Assembly: GCA_002391425.1 (NCBI GenBank)
Contig: DGEZ01000153.1
Span: 1-25,292, forward strand
Direction: 5' to 3'
Source of the DNA: Micrococcales bacterium UBA3913
GTDB taxonomy: Bacteria; Actinomycetota; Actinomycetes; Actinomycetales; Microbacteriaceae
Length of the DNA stretch: 25,292 bases
The notes under the pieces are model-generated. The model did not search any database. It was given only the letters and a program-made list of their open reading frames with translations, and was not told the DNA's origin. Shown here piece by piece: positions 1 through 7,726 of this stretch. Position numbers and translations under genes: made by a program. The first letter of the stretch is position 1, and every line of letters starts with the position of its first letter.

Positions 1-17
1 AGATGTGTATAAGACAG
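1..17. other. Nextera (Tn5) mosaic-end adapter remnant
   Basis: The first 17 bases read AGATGTGTATAAGACAG. This is the 19-base Tn5 mosaic end used in Nextera libraries with one AG dinucleotide missing (AAGAGACAG became AAGACAG). It has the orientation expected of an adapter, with its GACAG end touching the genomic insert. It should be treated as untrimmed sequencing adapter at a contig end. Genomic sequence begins near base 18. Confidence 0.93.
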
Positions 18-3000
18 CGAGACGGGCCCATCCGTTCTCAACTTCTGTGCGAAAACGCTGACCCGGAACTCTTCGAGCATCCACCGCACGGCCGTGAGGC
101 GGGCGGGCTGTTCGGGCCTAGCGGGGATACTGCCGCTGGCTGCCCGATAGGCGGCAACCGCCTGGGCCACCTGTGCCGCAGCCTGCTGGTCCCGACGCAG
201 GTCCTCGCTGGCGCGCTGCACGCGCACAGCTGCCGCCTGCAGGTAGGTGCTCAGCCGGCCCAGGTGGTGGATGTCGGTGGCTGCGATGAACCCGGGGAAG
301 ACCAGGCCTGCAAGCTGGGAGCGAACATCTTGAGAGACGACGAACATGCTCGGCGAGGACAGCCCGGACAGCTCCTGTTCCACATCCCGGGCGGCACGCA
401 TTGCGCGCACCACTAGCTCGACAACCGCATAGGAATCGTCGATCACGCCGCCGCGAAACTCGTCTGCGGCCTTCTGGAACTCGGCCCTGCTCCACAGCAG
501 ACCATCCGGGGACTGGCGCCCGACCACCGCACCGGCGACGGCGAGCACGACGTCATCGACCAGCGCCGACAAACTCGGGTAGGGGGCGCTGGCCAGCATG
601 AGGCGCTCTGTCTGGCTGAGGTGGTCGCGGATGTAACTGGCCGGTGAGGGGGAAGAGCGTGCGACGAGGGCGCGCACCGCATCCCGTTGCGCGGTCTCCT
701 GGTCCCGCCGTGACGAGAACACCCGGACACCGATACTGCCGTCCCGCGCCACGCAGTACGCGGGATGCGCCCGTGCGCGCACCCCGCCGGACCGAACGGT
801 AAACTCGCGGGGCATCTGCTCGACATCCCAGCCTTGAACTCCGTCGCGCTCCGCGATCGCGGGGGTTGCATCGGGCGCCGAGTGTGCATCGCTGTCGGGC
901 GCGTCTCCGGGGGCATCGGGCTCCGGTTTGGGGTGGGCACGAACCGCACGGCTGGCTAACTGGGCCACCTCCCGCTGCGCCTGCTGCACGTGGCGCTGCT
1001 GCAGCCCGGCCAGGTCTTTGGCCACCTCGATGGTGCGACCGTGGCTGTCCACCACGCGGAAGCTGGGTCGCAGGTGTGCCGGGACGCGCGACCAGTCAAA
1101 GTCTGATGTGCTCACCGGCATCTGGGCGGCGCGAGAGATGAGGACGGCCAGCTGGTCGACTAGCGGCGTGTGCGCATCCTGCTGGGCCTCCACCTGGGCG
1201 AGGAACGCACGTGCGTGATCCGCAGCCGGAACCACGTGCCGTCGGATCGCCTTCGGCAACGCCTTGATGAGCGCCGTGATCAGGTCCATCCGGAACCCGG
1301 GGATCGTGTCCTCGAAATCCCGCTCACTGAACTGGGGCAGCAGCGCGAGGGGAACGGTGATGGTGACCCCATCATCGACTGCCCCCGGCTCGAACCGGTA
1401 ACGCACGGTCAGCCGTTGGTCCCCGGAATGCCACTCGCGGGGGAATTGCTGCCGGTCCACGCGGGCGGGATCCCCCTCGACAAGATCCTGTTCCGACATG
1501 GTCAGCAGCTCGGGGTGCTCCCGGCGCTCCGTGCGCCACCAGCCTTCGAAGCTGCGCGTGGACACGACCTTCTCCGGGATGCGCGCGTCATAGAACTCGT
1601 AGACGGACTCATCGTCCCGCAGGATGTCGCGACGCCGGGTCGCCTCCTCCACCTGCTCCAGGCGTTTGCGCAGCTTCCTGTTCTCCCGGTCGAACGCCTG
1701 CGGGGAGTCCCATTCCCCGGCGACCAGCGCGTGCCGGATGAACAGTTCCCGGGCATGTACTGGGTCGAAGCGGGAGAGCTGAACCCGACGGCGTTCCACC
1801 AACAGCAACCCATACAGGGTGACGCGCTCGAAGGCGACGGCCGCACCCTGCTTGCGCTCCCAGTGGGGGTCCGAGATCGAGTGCACGGCACGGTCTCCGG
1901 CGAGCGCCTCCGCCCACTCGAGGTGCACTGCCGCGACGGTGCGCGCGAACATCCTGCTCGTCTCCACGATCTCGGCCGCAACCACCGCCTCCGGGGGGTG
2001 CTTGACCAGCGCGGACCCGGGGAAAATCTGGAACCGCACCCCGCGCGCACCACGGTATTCGGCGCGTTTGCGTCGTGGGGACCTTTCGCGGGTTGTCGGT
2101 GCGGAGTCTGCTCGGTCGTCGCGGATGCCCAAATGCGAGAGCAACCCGGACAAGATCGCCCGATGAATGCCGTCCGGGTTGACCGTCGGCTCCCCCGGGC
2201 GCGCGCCGATTCCCGAACCGATGCGGACAAGCTGGCGGTACAGCTCGTTCCACTCGCGCACGCGCAGAAAGTTGAGGTATTCCGCCTTACATAGGCGCCG
2301 GAACGCGCTGCCGGAGAGCTCCCGTTGGCGCTGCTCCAGGTGGTTCCACAGGTTCAGCAGGGTGAGGAAGTCGCTGGTGGGGTCCGCGAACCGAGCGTGC
2401 ATACGGTCCGCGTCGTCGCGTTTTTCGAGGGGACGCTCGCGCACATCCTGCACCGTCAACCCCGCGACAATCGCGAGCACCTCGCGCACAGCGTTCTCGT
2501 CCCGCGAGGCGAGCACCATGCGCGCATACCGGGGGTCGATGGGCAGCCGCGACATTTCGCGCCCCAGCCGGGTGATCTCCGCGTGCGCATTCAGCGCACC
2601 CAGCTCGCGCAGCAGATCGACCCCATCTTTGACCCCCCGGGGATCTGGCGGGGTGAGGAACGGGAAGCTCTCGATGTCCCCCAACCGCAGCGAGGCCATC
2701 TGCAGGATCACCGAGGCCAGGTTGGTGCGTTGGATCTCCGGGTCCGTGTACTCGGGCCTGCTGGCGAAGTCCTCCTCACTGTACAGGCGGATCGCGATTC
2801 CGTCGCTGGTGCGTCCGCACCGTCCGGAGCGCTGCCGGGCGGAGGCTTGCGAGATCGGTTCAATGGGCAGCCGCTGCACTTTGGAGCGTGGGCTGTACCG
2901 GGAGATACGTGCCAGACCCGTGTCGACCACGTACCGGATGCCCGGGACGGTGACACTCGTCTCCGCGATATTCGTGGCGATCACGACCCGTCTCCTACGC

Positions 3001-3875
3001 CCGGACACGGGCTCAAAGATGCGGTGCTGCTCGGCGTTCGACAGACGTCCGTACAGGGGCAGGACATCCAGGGCAGGGAGCGTACGCGAGGCAACAGCGC
3101 CCTCGAGGGCGGCTTGCGCATCCCGGATATCAGCTTCGCCACTGACGAACACGAGGATGTCCCCGTCGGGTTCGTGGCACAGTTCGGTCACTGCGGCGCA
3201 GATCCCCTCGGTCAGGGTGGCCTCGTCGACGCTGGGCGATCCGTCCCCGTCCCCGTCCGGGTCAAAGCCGGCCGCCCCGGAGCCATCCAGCGGCCGATAG
3301 CGAATCTCCACCGGGAAGGTGCGCCCCGAGACGGTGACCACTGGTGCATCGCCGAAGTGCCGGGAGAAACTCTCCGGGTCGATTGTCGCCGAGGTGATGA
3401 TCAGGCGCAGTTCCGGCCGTTTCGGCAGGATGCGCGCGATGATGCCGAGCAGGAAGTCGATGTTCAGGCTGCGTTCGTGCGCCTCGTCGATGATGATCGT
3501 GTCCCACGCTCGGAGCATACGATCCTTGTGGATGGCCGCCAACAGGATGCCGTCGGTCATCACGGTCAGCCGGGTGTGCTCGCCGACCGCATCGGTGAAC
3601 CGCACGCGGTAGCCGACGGTCTGCCCGATCGGCTCGCCGAGTTCCTCCGCAACGCGCTCTGCGATCGTTCTGGCGGCGATGCGCCGAGGCTGGGTGTGCG
3701 CAATCGAGCGTCTCCCCGCCGCTAGCGCGATTTTCGGCAGCTGTGTGGACTTTCCGGAACCGGTCTCCCCGGCGACGACGATCACCTGGTGGGTGGCGAG
3801 CAGGCGCTGGATCTCGTCCACATGCGCACTGATCGGCAGTTCTGCCGGGAAGCGGATCTGAGGTGGTTCAGGCAT
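18..3875 (-). CDS. hrpA: ATP-dependent RNA helicase HrpA (3' end cut)
   Basis: DEAH-box RNA helicase of the HrpA family, a cytoplasmic enzyme that acts on structured RNA and stalled or collided ribosomes. The reading frame is open for 1286 codons from ATG at 3875 to the contig edge without a stop. Walker A GETGSGKST is at residues 36-44, DEAH at 130-133, motif III SAT at 162-164, and motif VI QRSGRCGR near residue 350. The HA2, OB-fold and DUF3418-type C-terminal regions follow. The last visible residues (WMLEEFRVSVFAQKL then RTDGPVS) match the very end of HrpA proteins, about 1300 residues in E. coli, so only a short tail is missing. It diverges from the MFS gene at 3958. A seven-codon micro-ORF overlaps its start (separate entry). 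The Shine-Dalgarno match is weak. Confidence 0.95.
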
Positions 3876-3891
3876 GGTCTCTCTTGGTCAT
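3868..3891 (-). other. candidate leaderless micro-ORF overlapping the hrpA start
   Basis: On the minus strand TACAGT (3898-3903) is a plausible -10 hexamer. Six bases later an ATG at 3891 opens a seven-codon frame, MTKRDHA, ending in TGA at 3868-3870. That stop lies five bases past the hrpA start codon, so the two frames overlap by eight bases. The layout suits translational coupling from a leaderless transcript. No good -35 is visible, and a frame this short can arise by chance. Confidence 0.35.
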
Positions 3892-3944
3892 CCCGACACT
3901 GTACCTCGGGTGCGGATGTGCATCGTGCGCGGGTGCTCGTCACC

Positions 3945-3958
3945 TAGGATACCTAGGG
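3945..3958 (+). promoter_or_regulatory. -10 element of leaderless MFS promoter inside CCTAGG repeats
   Basis: TAGGAT at 3945-3950 lies seven bases before the GTG at 3958, which puts the transcription start at or next to the start codon. The -10 is embedded in two copies of the palindrome CCTAGG (3943-3948 and 3952-3957), which could also bind a regulator. No clear -35 hexamer was found. Confidence 0.5.
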
Positions 3959-5178
3959 TGTCCTCCCTCTCCCTGTCGATGTCGCCCGCCCGACGGCGCC
4001 TCGCTCTGTTCTCACTGACGCTGGGTGGTTTTGGCATCGGAGCGACCGAGTTCGTCGCGATGGGGCTGTTGCCGAATATCGCCCGCGACCTGCTCCCTTC
4101 TCTCTCCGCCAGCAACCCTGCGGAGGCTGAGGCTCGCGTGGGCCTGATCATTTCGGCGTATGCACTGGGGGTCGTCGTCGGCGCACCGACGATTGCCGCC
4201 ACGACTGCGCGGATTCCGCGCAGGCGCCTCCTGCTGCTCTTGCTGCTCGCGTTCACCGTGTTCACGGTGCTGTCCGCCCTATCCCCCTCCTATGCGTTCG
4301 TCATGGTTGCCCGGTTCGCAGCGGCTCTCCCGCACGGGGCGTACTTCGGAATCGCTTCACTGGTGGCCGCCGAGATCATGGGCCCCGGGAAGTCCGCACG
4401 CGGGGTGTCCATGGTGCTCGGTGGGCTCACTGTCGCCAATGTGGTCGGTGTTCCGGCAATCACCTGGGTGGGCCAGCTGTACGGGTGGCGCGTTGCCTAC
4501 CTCGTGGTCGCGTCCATCTTCTTCCTCGCACTTGTCAGCGTGTTTTTCACCGTGCCCGGTCACGCACCCGATCCGCAGGCGAGCGTGCGTTCGGAGCTCT
4601 CCGCATTCCGTATTCCGCGCTTCTGGCTCGCCTTCGGGTTCGGAGCGATCGGGTCTGGTGGGTTCTTCGCCTTCTACTCGTACATCTCCCCCATGGTGAC
4701 GAACCTCACGGCCTTCGATGAGGGTATTGTGCCGTGGATCCTTGTCACCGTCGGCCTGGGGATGACCGTCGGAAACATTGTCGGCGGTCGGGTATCTGAC
4801 CGGTCTATTCGCTTGGGATTGCTCATCCCATTCATCGGGATGCTCTGCTCGCTCGTGTTCGCGGTGCTCACCGCGACGTGGGTGAGCGCGGTCTTCGTGG
4901 GAGGTTTCCTCTTGGGGTGGTTCAATTCGATGCTTTCCCCAGCCCTGCAGACCAGACTCGTGAGCCTGGCGCCGCGAAGCCCGTCCATTGCGGCAGCAAT
5001 GAACCACTCGTCCCTGAATATCGGGAACTCTCTGGGCGCGTTTCTCGGCGGCAGCGCCATCGCCCTCACGTTGGACTACCGCGCCCAGCTGTATGTGGGG
5101 ATCATCCTGTGCGCCATCGGACTAGTCCTGTGCGTGTGGAGCCTGCAGCTCGACCGTAACCCAGGTGCCCGGGCGTAG
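3958..5178 (+). CDS. MFS transporter, DHA1 family (AraJ/YdhP-like)
   Basis: A 12-helix inner-membrane proton-coupled exporter of about 406 residues. The first helix carries GGFGIGATEFVAMGLLPNI, the signature of the AraJ/YdhP/NepI branch of drug:H+ antiporter family 1. The loop after helix 2 carries the basic RIPRRR segment typical of MFS motif A. I chose GTG at 3958 because a -10 hexamer sits seven bases upstream and no Shine-Dalgarno site precedes any candidate start. The in-frame upstream extension to 3874 would run across the divergent hrpA promoter. ATG at 3979 is an alternative. The substrate cannot be read from sequence; family members export arabinose polymers, purine ribonucleosides, chloramphenicol or other small molecules. 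It is transcribed alone, divergent from hrpA. Confidence 0.88.
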   Translation: MSSLSLSMSPARRRLALFSLTLGGFGIGATEFVAMGLLPNIARDLLPSLSASNPAEAEARVGLIISAYALGVVVGAPTIAATTARIPRRRLLLLLLLAFTVFTVLSALSPSYAFVMVARFAAALPHGAYFGIASLVAAEIMGPGKSARGVSMVLGGLTVANVVGVPAITWVGQLYGWRVAYLVVASIFFLALVSVFFTVPGHAPDPQASVRSELSAFRIPRFWLAFGFGAIGSGGFFAFYSYISPMVTNLTAFDEGIVPWILVTVGLGMTVGNIVGGRVSDRSIRLGLLIPFIGMLCSLVFAVLTATWVSAVFVGGFLLGWFNSMLSPALQTRLVSLAPRSPSIAAAMNHSSLNIGNSLGAFLGGSAIALTLDYRAQLYVGIILCAIGLVLCVWSLQLDRNPGARA

Positions 5179-5279
5179 GCAGCGTGTTCACATCCGCGCG
5201 CGGGACGCTCCCGCGGGGCGGTCATACCCACCCAGACTCGAGGCGGGTGCGCGGGCCCGCCTGCATCGCCGAATGCACG
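5179..5279. other. intergenic spacer between convergent MFS and rplL
   Basis: About 100 bases without a supportable gene. A GC-rich inverted repeat (GGCGGG at 5242-5247 with CCCGCC at 5256-5261) could end transcription of the MFS gene, but there is no T run after it, so I do not call it a terminator. Confidence 0.5.
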
Positions 5280-5318
5280 AAAAAGCCCCCGACGTGGGAG
5301 AAGCTCCCCAGCCGGGTG
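5280..5318 (-). terminator. rho-independent terminator of rplJ-rplL
   Basis: On the minus strand, about 80 bases after the rplL stop, CCCGGC and GGGGAG pair with CTCCC and GTCGGG across a short CTT loop, with a two-base internal mismatch. GGCTTTTT follows. The stem plus five-T tract is a good intrinsic terminator for the ribosomal protein operon. Confidence 0.72.
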
Positions 5319-5398
5319 GTACGTGATTTCTCCGTCCACCAGCTGGAAAGCACCTCGCCCGCATCGGGGGCCGTGCTCCATCTCCAGAGAGAGGGGAA

Positions 5399-5785
5399 CT
5401 ACTTCAGCGTGACGCTTCCGCCAGCGGCCTCGATCTCGGCCTTGGCCTTCTCTGCGTCCTCCTTGTTGGCGCCCTCCAGGACGGTTGCCGGAGCGCCGTC
5501 GACGAGTGCCTTCGCCTCGCCCAGGCCGAGGCTGGTGAGCGCGCGCACCGCCTTGATCACCTGGATCTTCTTGTCGCCAGCAGCCTCGAGGACGACGTCG
5601 AACTCCGTCTTCTCCTCCTCCTCAGCCTCGGCAGCAGCACCCGCAGCCGGGGCAGCGGCAACGGCAACCGGGGCAGCAGCGGTGACCTCGAAGGTCTCCT
5701 CAAACTTCTTCACGAAATCGGACAGCTCAATAAGCGTGAGCTCCTTGAATGCATCGAGCAGCTCATCAGTGGTCAGCTTGGCCAT
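5399..5785 (-). CDS. rplL: 50S ribosomal protein L7/L12
   Basis: The 128-residue stalk protein of the large ribosomal subunit, which recruits translation factors to the GTPase centre as dimers bound to L10. The N-terminal dimerisation region (MAKLTTDELLDAFKELTLIE) is followed by an alanine/glutamate-rich hinge at about residues 35-60. The conserved C-terminal domain carries FDVVLEAAGDKKIQVIKAVR and LGLGEAKALVDGAP. Length and layout are normal for the family. The start has a GAGGAAA ribosome site on the minus strand. It lies 52 bases after rplJ in the same operon and is followed by a terminator. Confidence 0.98.
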   Translation of the reverse strand: MAKLTTDELLDAFKELTLIELSDFVKKFEETFEVTAAAPVAVAAAPAAGAAAEAEEEEKTEFDVVLEAAGDKKIQVIKAVRALTSLGLGEAKALVDGAPATVLEGANKEDAEKAKAEIEAAGGSVTLK

Positions 5786-5837
5786 GATTTATCTTTTCCT
5801 CTACTTTTATGTGGCTAGGTGGGTACGTTCGTGCGAG

Positions 5838-6353
5838 CTAGCTCGCGGATTCCTGCTTCTCACGCAGCGCGTCGACCGTGCGAACGGCCTTCGACAACGG
5901 CGCATTGAACAAGTAAGCGGCACCGAACAGCGACGCCTTGAAGGCTCCAGCCAGCTTGGCCAGCAGCACCTCACGGCTCTCCAGATCGGCGAGCTTCTTG
6001 ACTCCGTCGGCATCGAGCGCGGAACCGTCGAAGTATCCGCCCTTGATGACCAACAGAGGGTTTGCCTTGGCAAAGTCACGCAACACCTTCGCCGCGGCGA
6101 CAACATCGCCGTGCACGAAGGTGATCGCCGTTGGGCCGGCAAGCTGATCGCCGAACACATCGCGTTCGGCCTGCTTGGCGGCAATTGTGGCGAGGGTGTT
6201 CTTTGCCACGACGTAGGTCGCGTCCTCACGCAGCTTGGTCCGCAGCTCCTTGAGCTGGGCCACTGTGAGTCCGCGATACTCGGTCAGCAGGACCGCGTTC
6301 GACTCGCGAAACTGTGTCGCGAGTTCGGCAACGGTCGCTTCCTTGGTCGCCAT
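5838..6353 (-). CDS. rplJ: 50S ribosomal protein L10
   Basis: L10, 171 residues, anchors the L7/L12 stalk to 23S rRNA. The N-terminal RNA-binding half contains LLTEYRGLTVAQLKELRTKL and VVAKNTLATIA; the C-terminal helix that carries L7/L12 dimers ends the protein. I place the start at ATG 6353 (MATKEATVAEL), with GAGGAG just upstream, rather than at an in-frame ATG seven codons earlier (MRTLRRA) that would absorb the ribosome site. It is the first gene of the rplJ-rplL operon, behind a long leader with a hairpin. In well-studied bacteria L10-L7/L12 represses its own mRNA through this leader; here that is inferred from position. Confidence 0.97.
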   Translation of the reverse strand: MATKEATVAELATQFRESNAVLLTEYRGLTVAQLKELRTKLREDATYVVAKNTLATIAAKQAERDVFGDQLAGPTAITFVHGDVVAAAKVLRDFAKANPLLVIKGGYFDGSALDADGVKKLADLESREVLLAKLAGAFKASLFGAAYLFNAPLSKAVRTVDALREKQESAS

Positions 6354-6535
6354 GGCTCTCCTCAGAGTCCTCATGCCGGCGGCCCCCAGAATCCACGCAC
6401 AACGACAAAACTCCGGCGCATGTGCACCGGAGTAATTTCCGTTCTACGGGTTAATACTTCGTTTCACCTGCGCGGGCTGCCGCTTTCGCGAACCTTCGAT
6501 GCCCCGTGAGGGGCACAACCGGCGGTCTTGGGCCA
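6354..6535 (-). ncRNA. rplJ leader (L10-leader-like) with attenuator hairpin
   Basis: The transcript predicted from the promoter at 6542-6570 has an untranslated leader of about 180 nt. Near its 3' end, 6410-6433 forms a ten-base-pair stem (ACTCCGGTGC pairing with GCGCCGGAGT, loop ACAT) followed by TTTT, which resembles an intrinsic terminator or attenuator. The upstream part contains GGTGAAACGAAGTATTAACC, a plausible unpaired protein-binding element. L10 leaders are known autoregulatory RNAs. The exact match to that RNA family was not tested. Confidence 0.65.
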
Positions 6536-6541
6536 TCGATT

Positions 6542-6570
6542 AGGCTACCGCATACAGCTGCACCAGACAA
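6542..6570 (-). promoter_or_regulatory. promoter of rplJ-rplL
   Basis: On the minus strand TTGTCT (-35, 6565-6570) and TAGCCT (-10, 6542-6547) are separated by exactly 17 bases. This is a good housekeeping-sigma promoter for the ribosomal operon and implies a start near 6535. It shows that rplJ-rplL is transcribed separately from rplK-rplA in this genome. Confidence 0.65.
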
Positions 6571-6631
6571 GTGATGCGTTCCTTACATAGTGGCCATCAC
6601 GGCGGAGTCCAGCCTCCACTAGATTGGGGGC

Positions 6632-7012
6632 ATGCCCGTTGTGAAGCGCTCATACTCCGTTGTTCCCCTGGTCATCGACCTTGCACTGATCTTGGTCTTC
6701 GCAACGATCGGACGCCTCAGCCATGGCGAAGACCTGCACCCGACAGCGCTTTTCATTACGTGGTGGCCATTCGCCCTCGGCGCGATCGCGGGATGGATAT
6801 TGTGCTATTTCCTGTCGGTGCGCATACGCACGATCGCCGGAGGCCTGATCACCACCGTTCTATGCGTGGCGATCGGCATGGGGTTACGACTTGCCTCCGG
6901 GCAGGACGTTCAGACATCGTTCGTCATCGTAGCCAGCATTTTCCTGTTCCTCTTTCTCGTCACCTGGCGAGTGATAGACACCACACTGGTGCGCCGTCGG
7001 CGCGCATCCTGA
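6632..7012 (+). CDS. DUF3054 family membrane protein
   Basis: A small integral membrane protein of 126 residues with four predicted helices (about residues 10-28, 42-64, 68-88 and 95-117) and a basic C-terminus (RRRRAS). The combination LVFATIGRLSHGE followed by WWPFALGAIAGW is characteristic of DUF3054 proteins, which are common in actinomycetes and have no assigned function. The ATG at 6632 has no Shine-Dalgarno site. TAGATT at 6620-6625 lies six bases upstream, so the mRNA is probably leaderless. The YqaJ-type gene follows 22 bases later on the same strand but has its own -10-like hexamer. Confidence 0.85.
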   Translation: MPVVKRSYSVVPLVIDLALILVFATIGRLSHGEDLHPTALFITWWPFALGAIAGWILCYFLSVRIRTIAGGLITTVLCVAIGMGLRLASGQDVQTSFVIVASIFLFLFLVTWRVIDTTLVRRRRAS

Positions 7013-7034
7013 GCCCGGGCGTACCCTGTACTCT

Positions 7035-7628
7035 GTGAGTCCGGAACTGCAGTCGCAACTCAATGCGCACCTCGTGGCTGACGGGTCGGATCGCATGGAA
7101 TGGCTTCGTGCCCGAGCGACAGGGATCACCGCCACCGACGCCGCCCAACTGTCCAGCCCCCGGGCGATAGACAGACTGGCCCGGCAGAAGGCGTACGGAA
7201 CGCATTTCTCAGGGAGCAAATTCACCGAGTACGGCAAGCACCGCGAACCTGCCCTCGCAGAGTGGATGCGCCAGCGTTGCGGTGTCCTGCCCAGCCGAGG
7301 CCTGTATTCGTCGATGTCAAACCCGCGACACCTGGCTACCCCCGATGGCGTGGGAACGTCCCCCGACGGCACCGAGTTGTTGCTCGGAGAGATCAAAACG
7401 AGCACGAAACCCCTGACTACTATTCCGGCCACCTACCGACGCCAGATCTACTGGCAGCAATACGTGATGGGAGCACGGCGCACAGCTCTCATCTGGGAAC
7501 AGCACCAGAACTTCGTCCCCCTGGGAGATCCGCTCATCGTCTGGGTGGACCGAGATGACAGGGAGATTGAGCGCCTCATCGATCTCGCCGATCAAACGCT
7601 TCACGTGTTATCCACTGTTTACTCATAG
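7035..7628 (+). CDS. YqaJ-type recombinase/exonuclease-like nuclease
   Basis: A 197-residue protein with the PD-(D/E)XK nuclease layout of the YqaJ/lambda exonuclease family, which resects DNA ends 5' to 3' to prepare single strands for annealing. Visible motifs in order are GITATDAAQL (residues 30-39), the acidic EYGKHREP with E71, TPDG with D104, the catalytic GEIKT with E119 and K121, and the glutamines of YRRQIYWQQYVMGA (about 137-142). All expected catalytic positions appear present. The GTG at 7035 lies seven bases after TACCCT (7022-7027), consistent with a leaderless start; no ribosome site is seen. No phage gene or single-strand annealing partner is nearby, so it looks like a resident chromosomal gene. 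The DNA-repair role is inferred from the family. Confidence 0.83.
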   Translation: MSPELQSQLNAHLVADGSDRMEWLRARATGITATDAAQLSSPRAIDRLARQKAYGTHFSGSKFTEYGKHREPALAEWMRQRCGVLPSRGLYSSMSNPRHLATPDGVGTSPDGTELLLGEIKTSTKPLTTIPATYRRQIYWQQYVMGARRTALIWEQHQNFVPLGDPLIVWVDRDDREIERLIDLADQTLHVLSTVYS

Positions 7629-7675
7629 TCAGGGAACCGGCATCTCGCTGTAACAGCCACGGAACATTCGTCCGA

Positions 7676-7702
7676 TTAGGTAGTTATACAAACGTTATCT
7701 AA
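7676..7702 (+). promoter_or_regulatory. candidate operator and promoter of the quinone oxidoreductase gene
   Basis: An imperfect inverted repeat, TTAGGTA at 7676-7682 with TATCTAA at 7696-7702, encloses a direct repeat GTTAT spaced 11 bases apart. TTATCT (7695-7700) can serve as the -10. Quinone oxidoreductases of this kind are often controlled by redox-sensing MarR or HxlR repressors. No such gene is in the window, so the regulator is unknown. Confidence 0.35.
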
Positions 7703-7708
7703 GACACG

Positions 7709-7726
7709 ATGAAGAGTTCTCTATGA
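7709..7726 (+). other. candidate leaderless micro-ORF overlapping the oxidoreductase start
   Basis: Eight bases after the -10-like TTATCT an ATG opens a five-codon frame, MKSSL, whose TGA (7724-7726) overlaps the ATG of the following gene at 7723 in the classic ATGA arrangement. Ribosomes loading on a leaderless mRNA would end exactly at the main start. The layout matches the one before hrpA. It may still be chance. Confidence 0.38.

Noticed and set aside
1170..3725. Long plus-strand open frames (374, 377 and 466 codons) opposite hrpA
   Set aside because: They are antisense shadows of the HrpA frame, with no family features; the minus-strand frame has every helicase motif and runs from 3875 to the contig edge.
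4357..5069. Minus-strand frames of 216 and 131 codons opposite the MFS gene
   Set aside because: Composition is charged and repetitive, as expected from the reverse of membrane-helix codons; the plus strand encodes a clear transporter.
5184..6509. Plus-strand 441-codon frame covering rplL, rplJ and the leader
   Set aside because: It runs antisense across two certain ribosomal protein genes and their regulatory leader and shows no recognisable domain.
7676..7695. Iron box (IdeR/DtxR type) starting TTAGGT
   Set aside because: The right half does not complete the 19-base iron-box palindrome.
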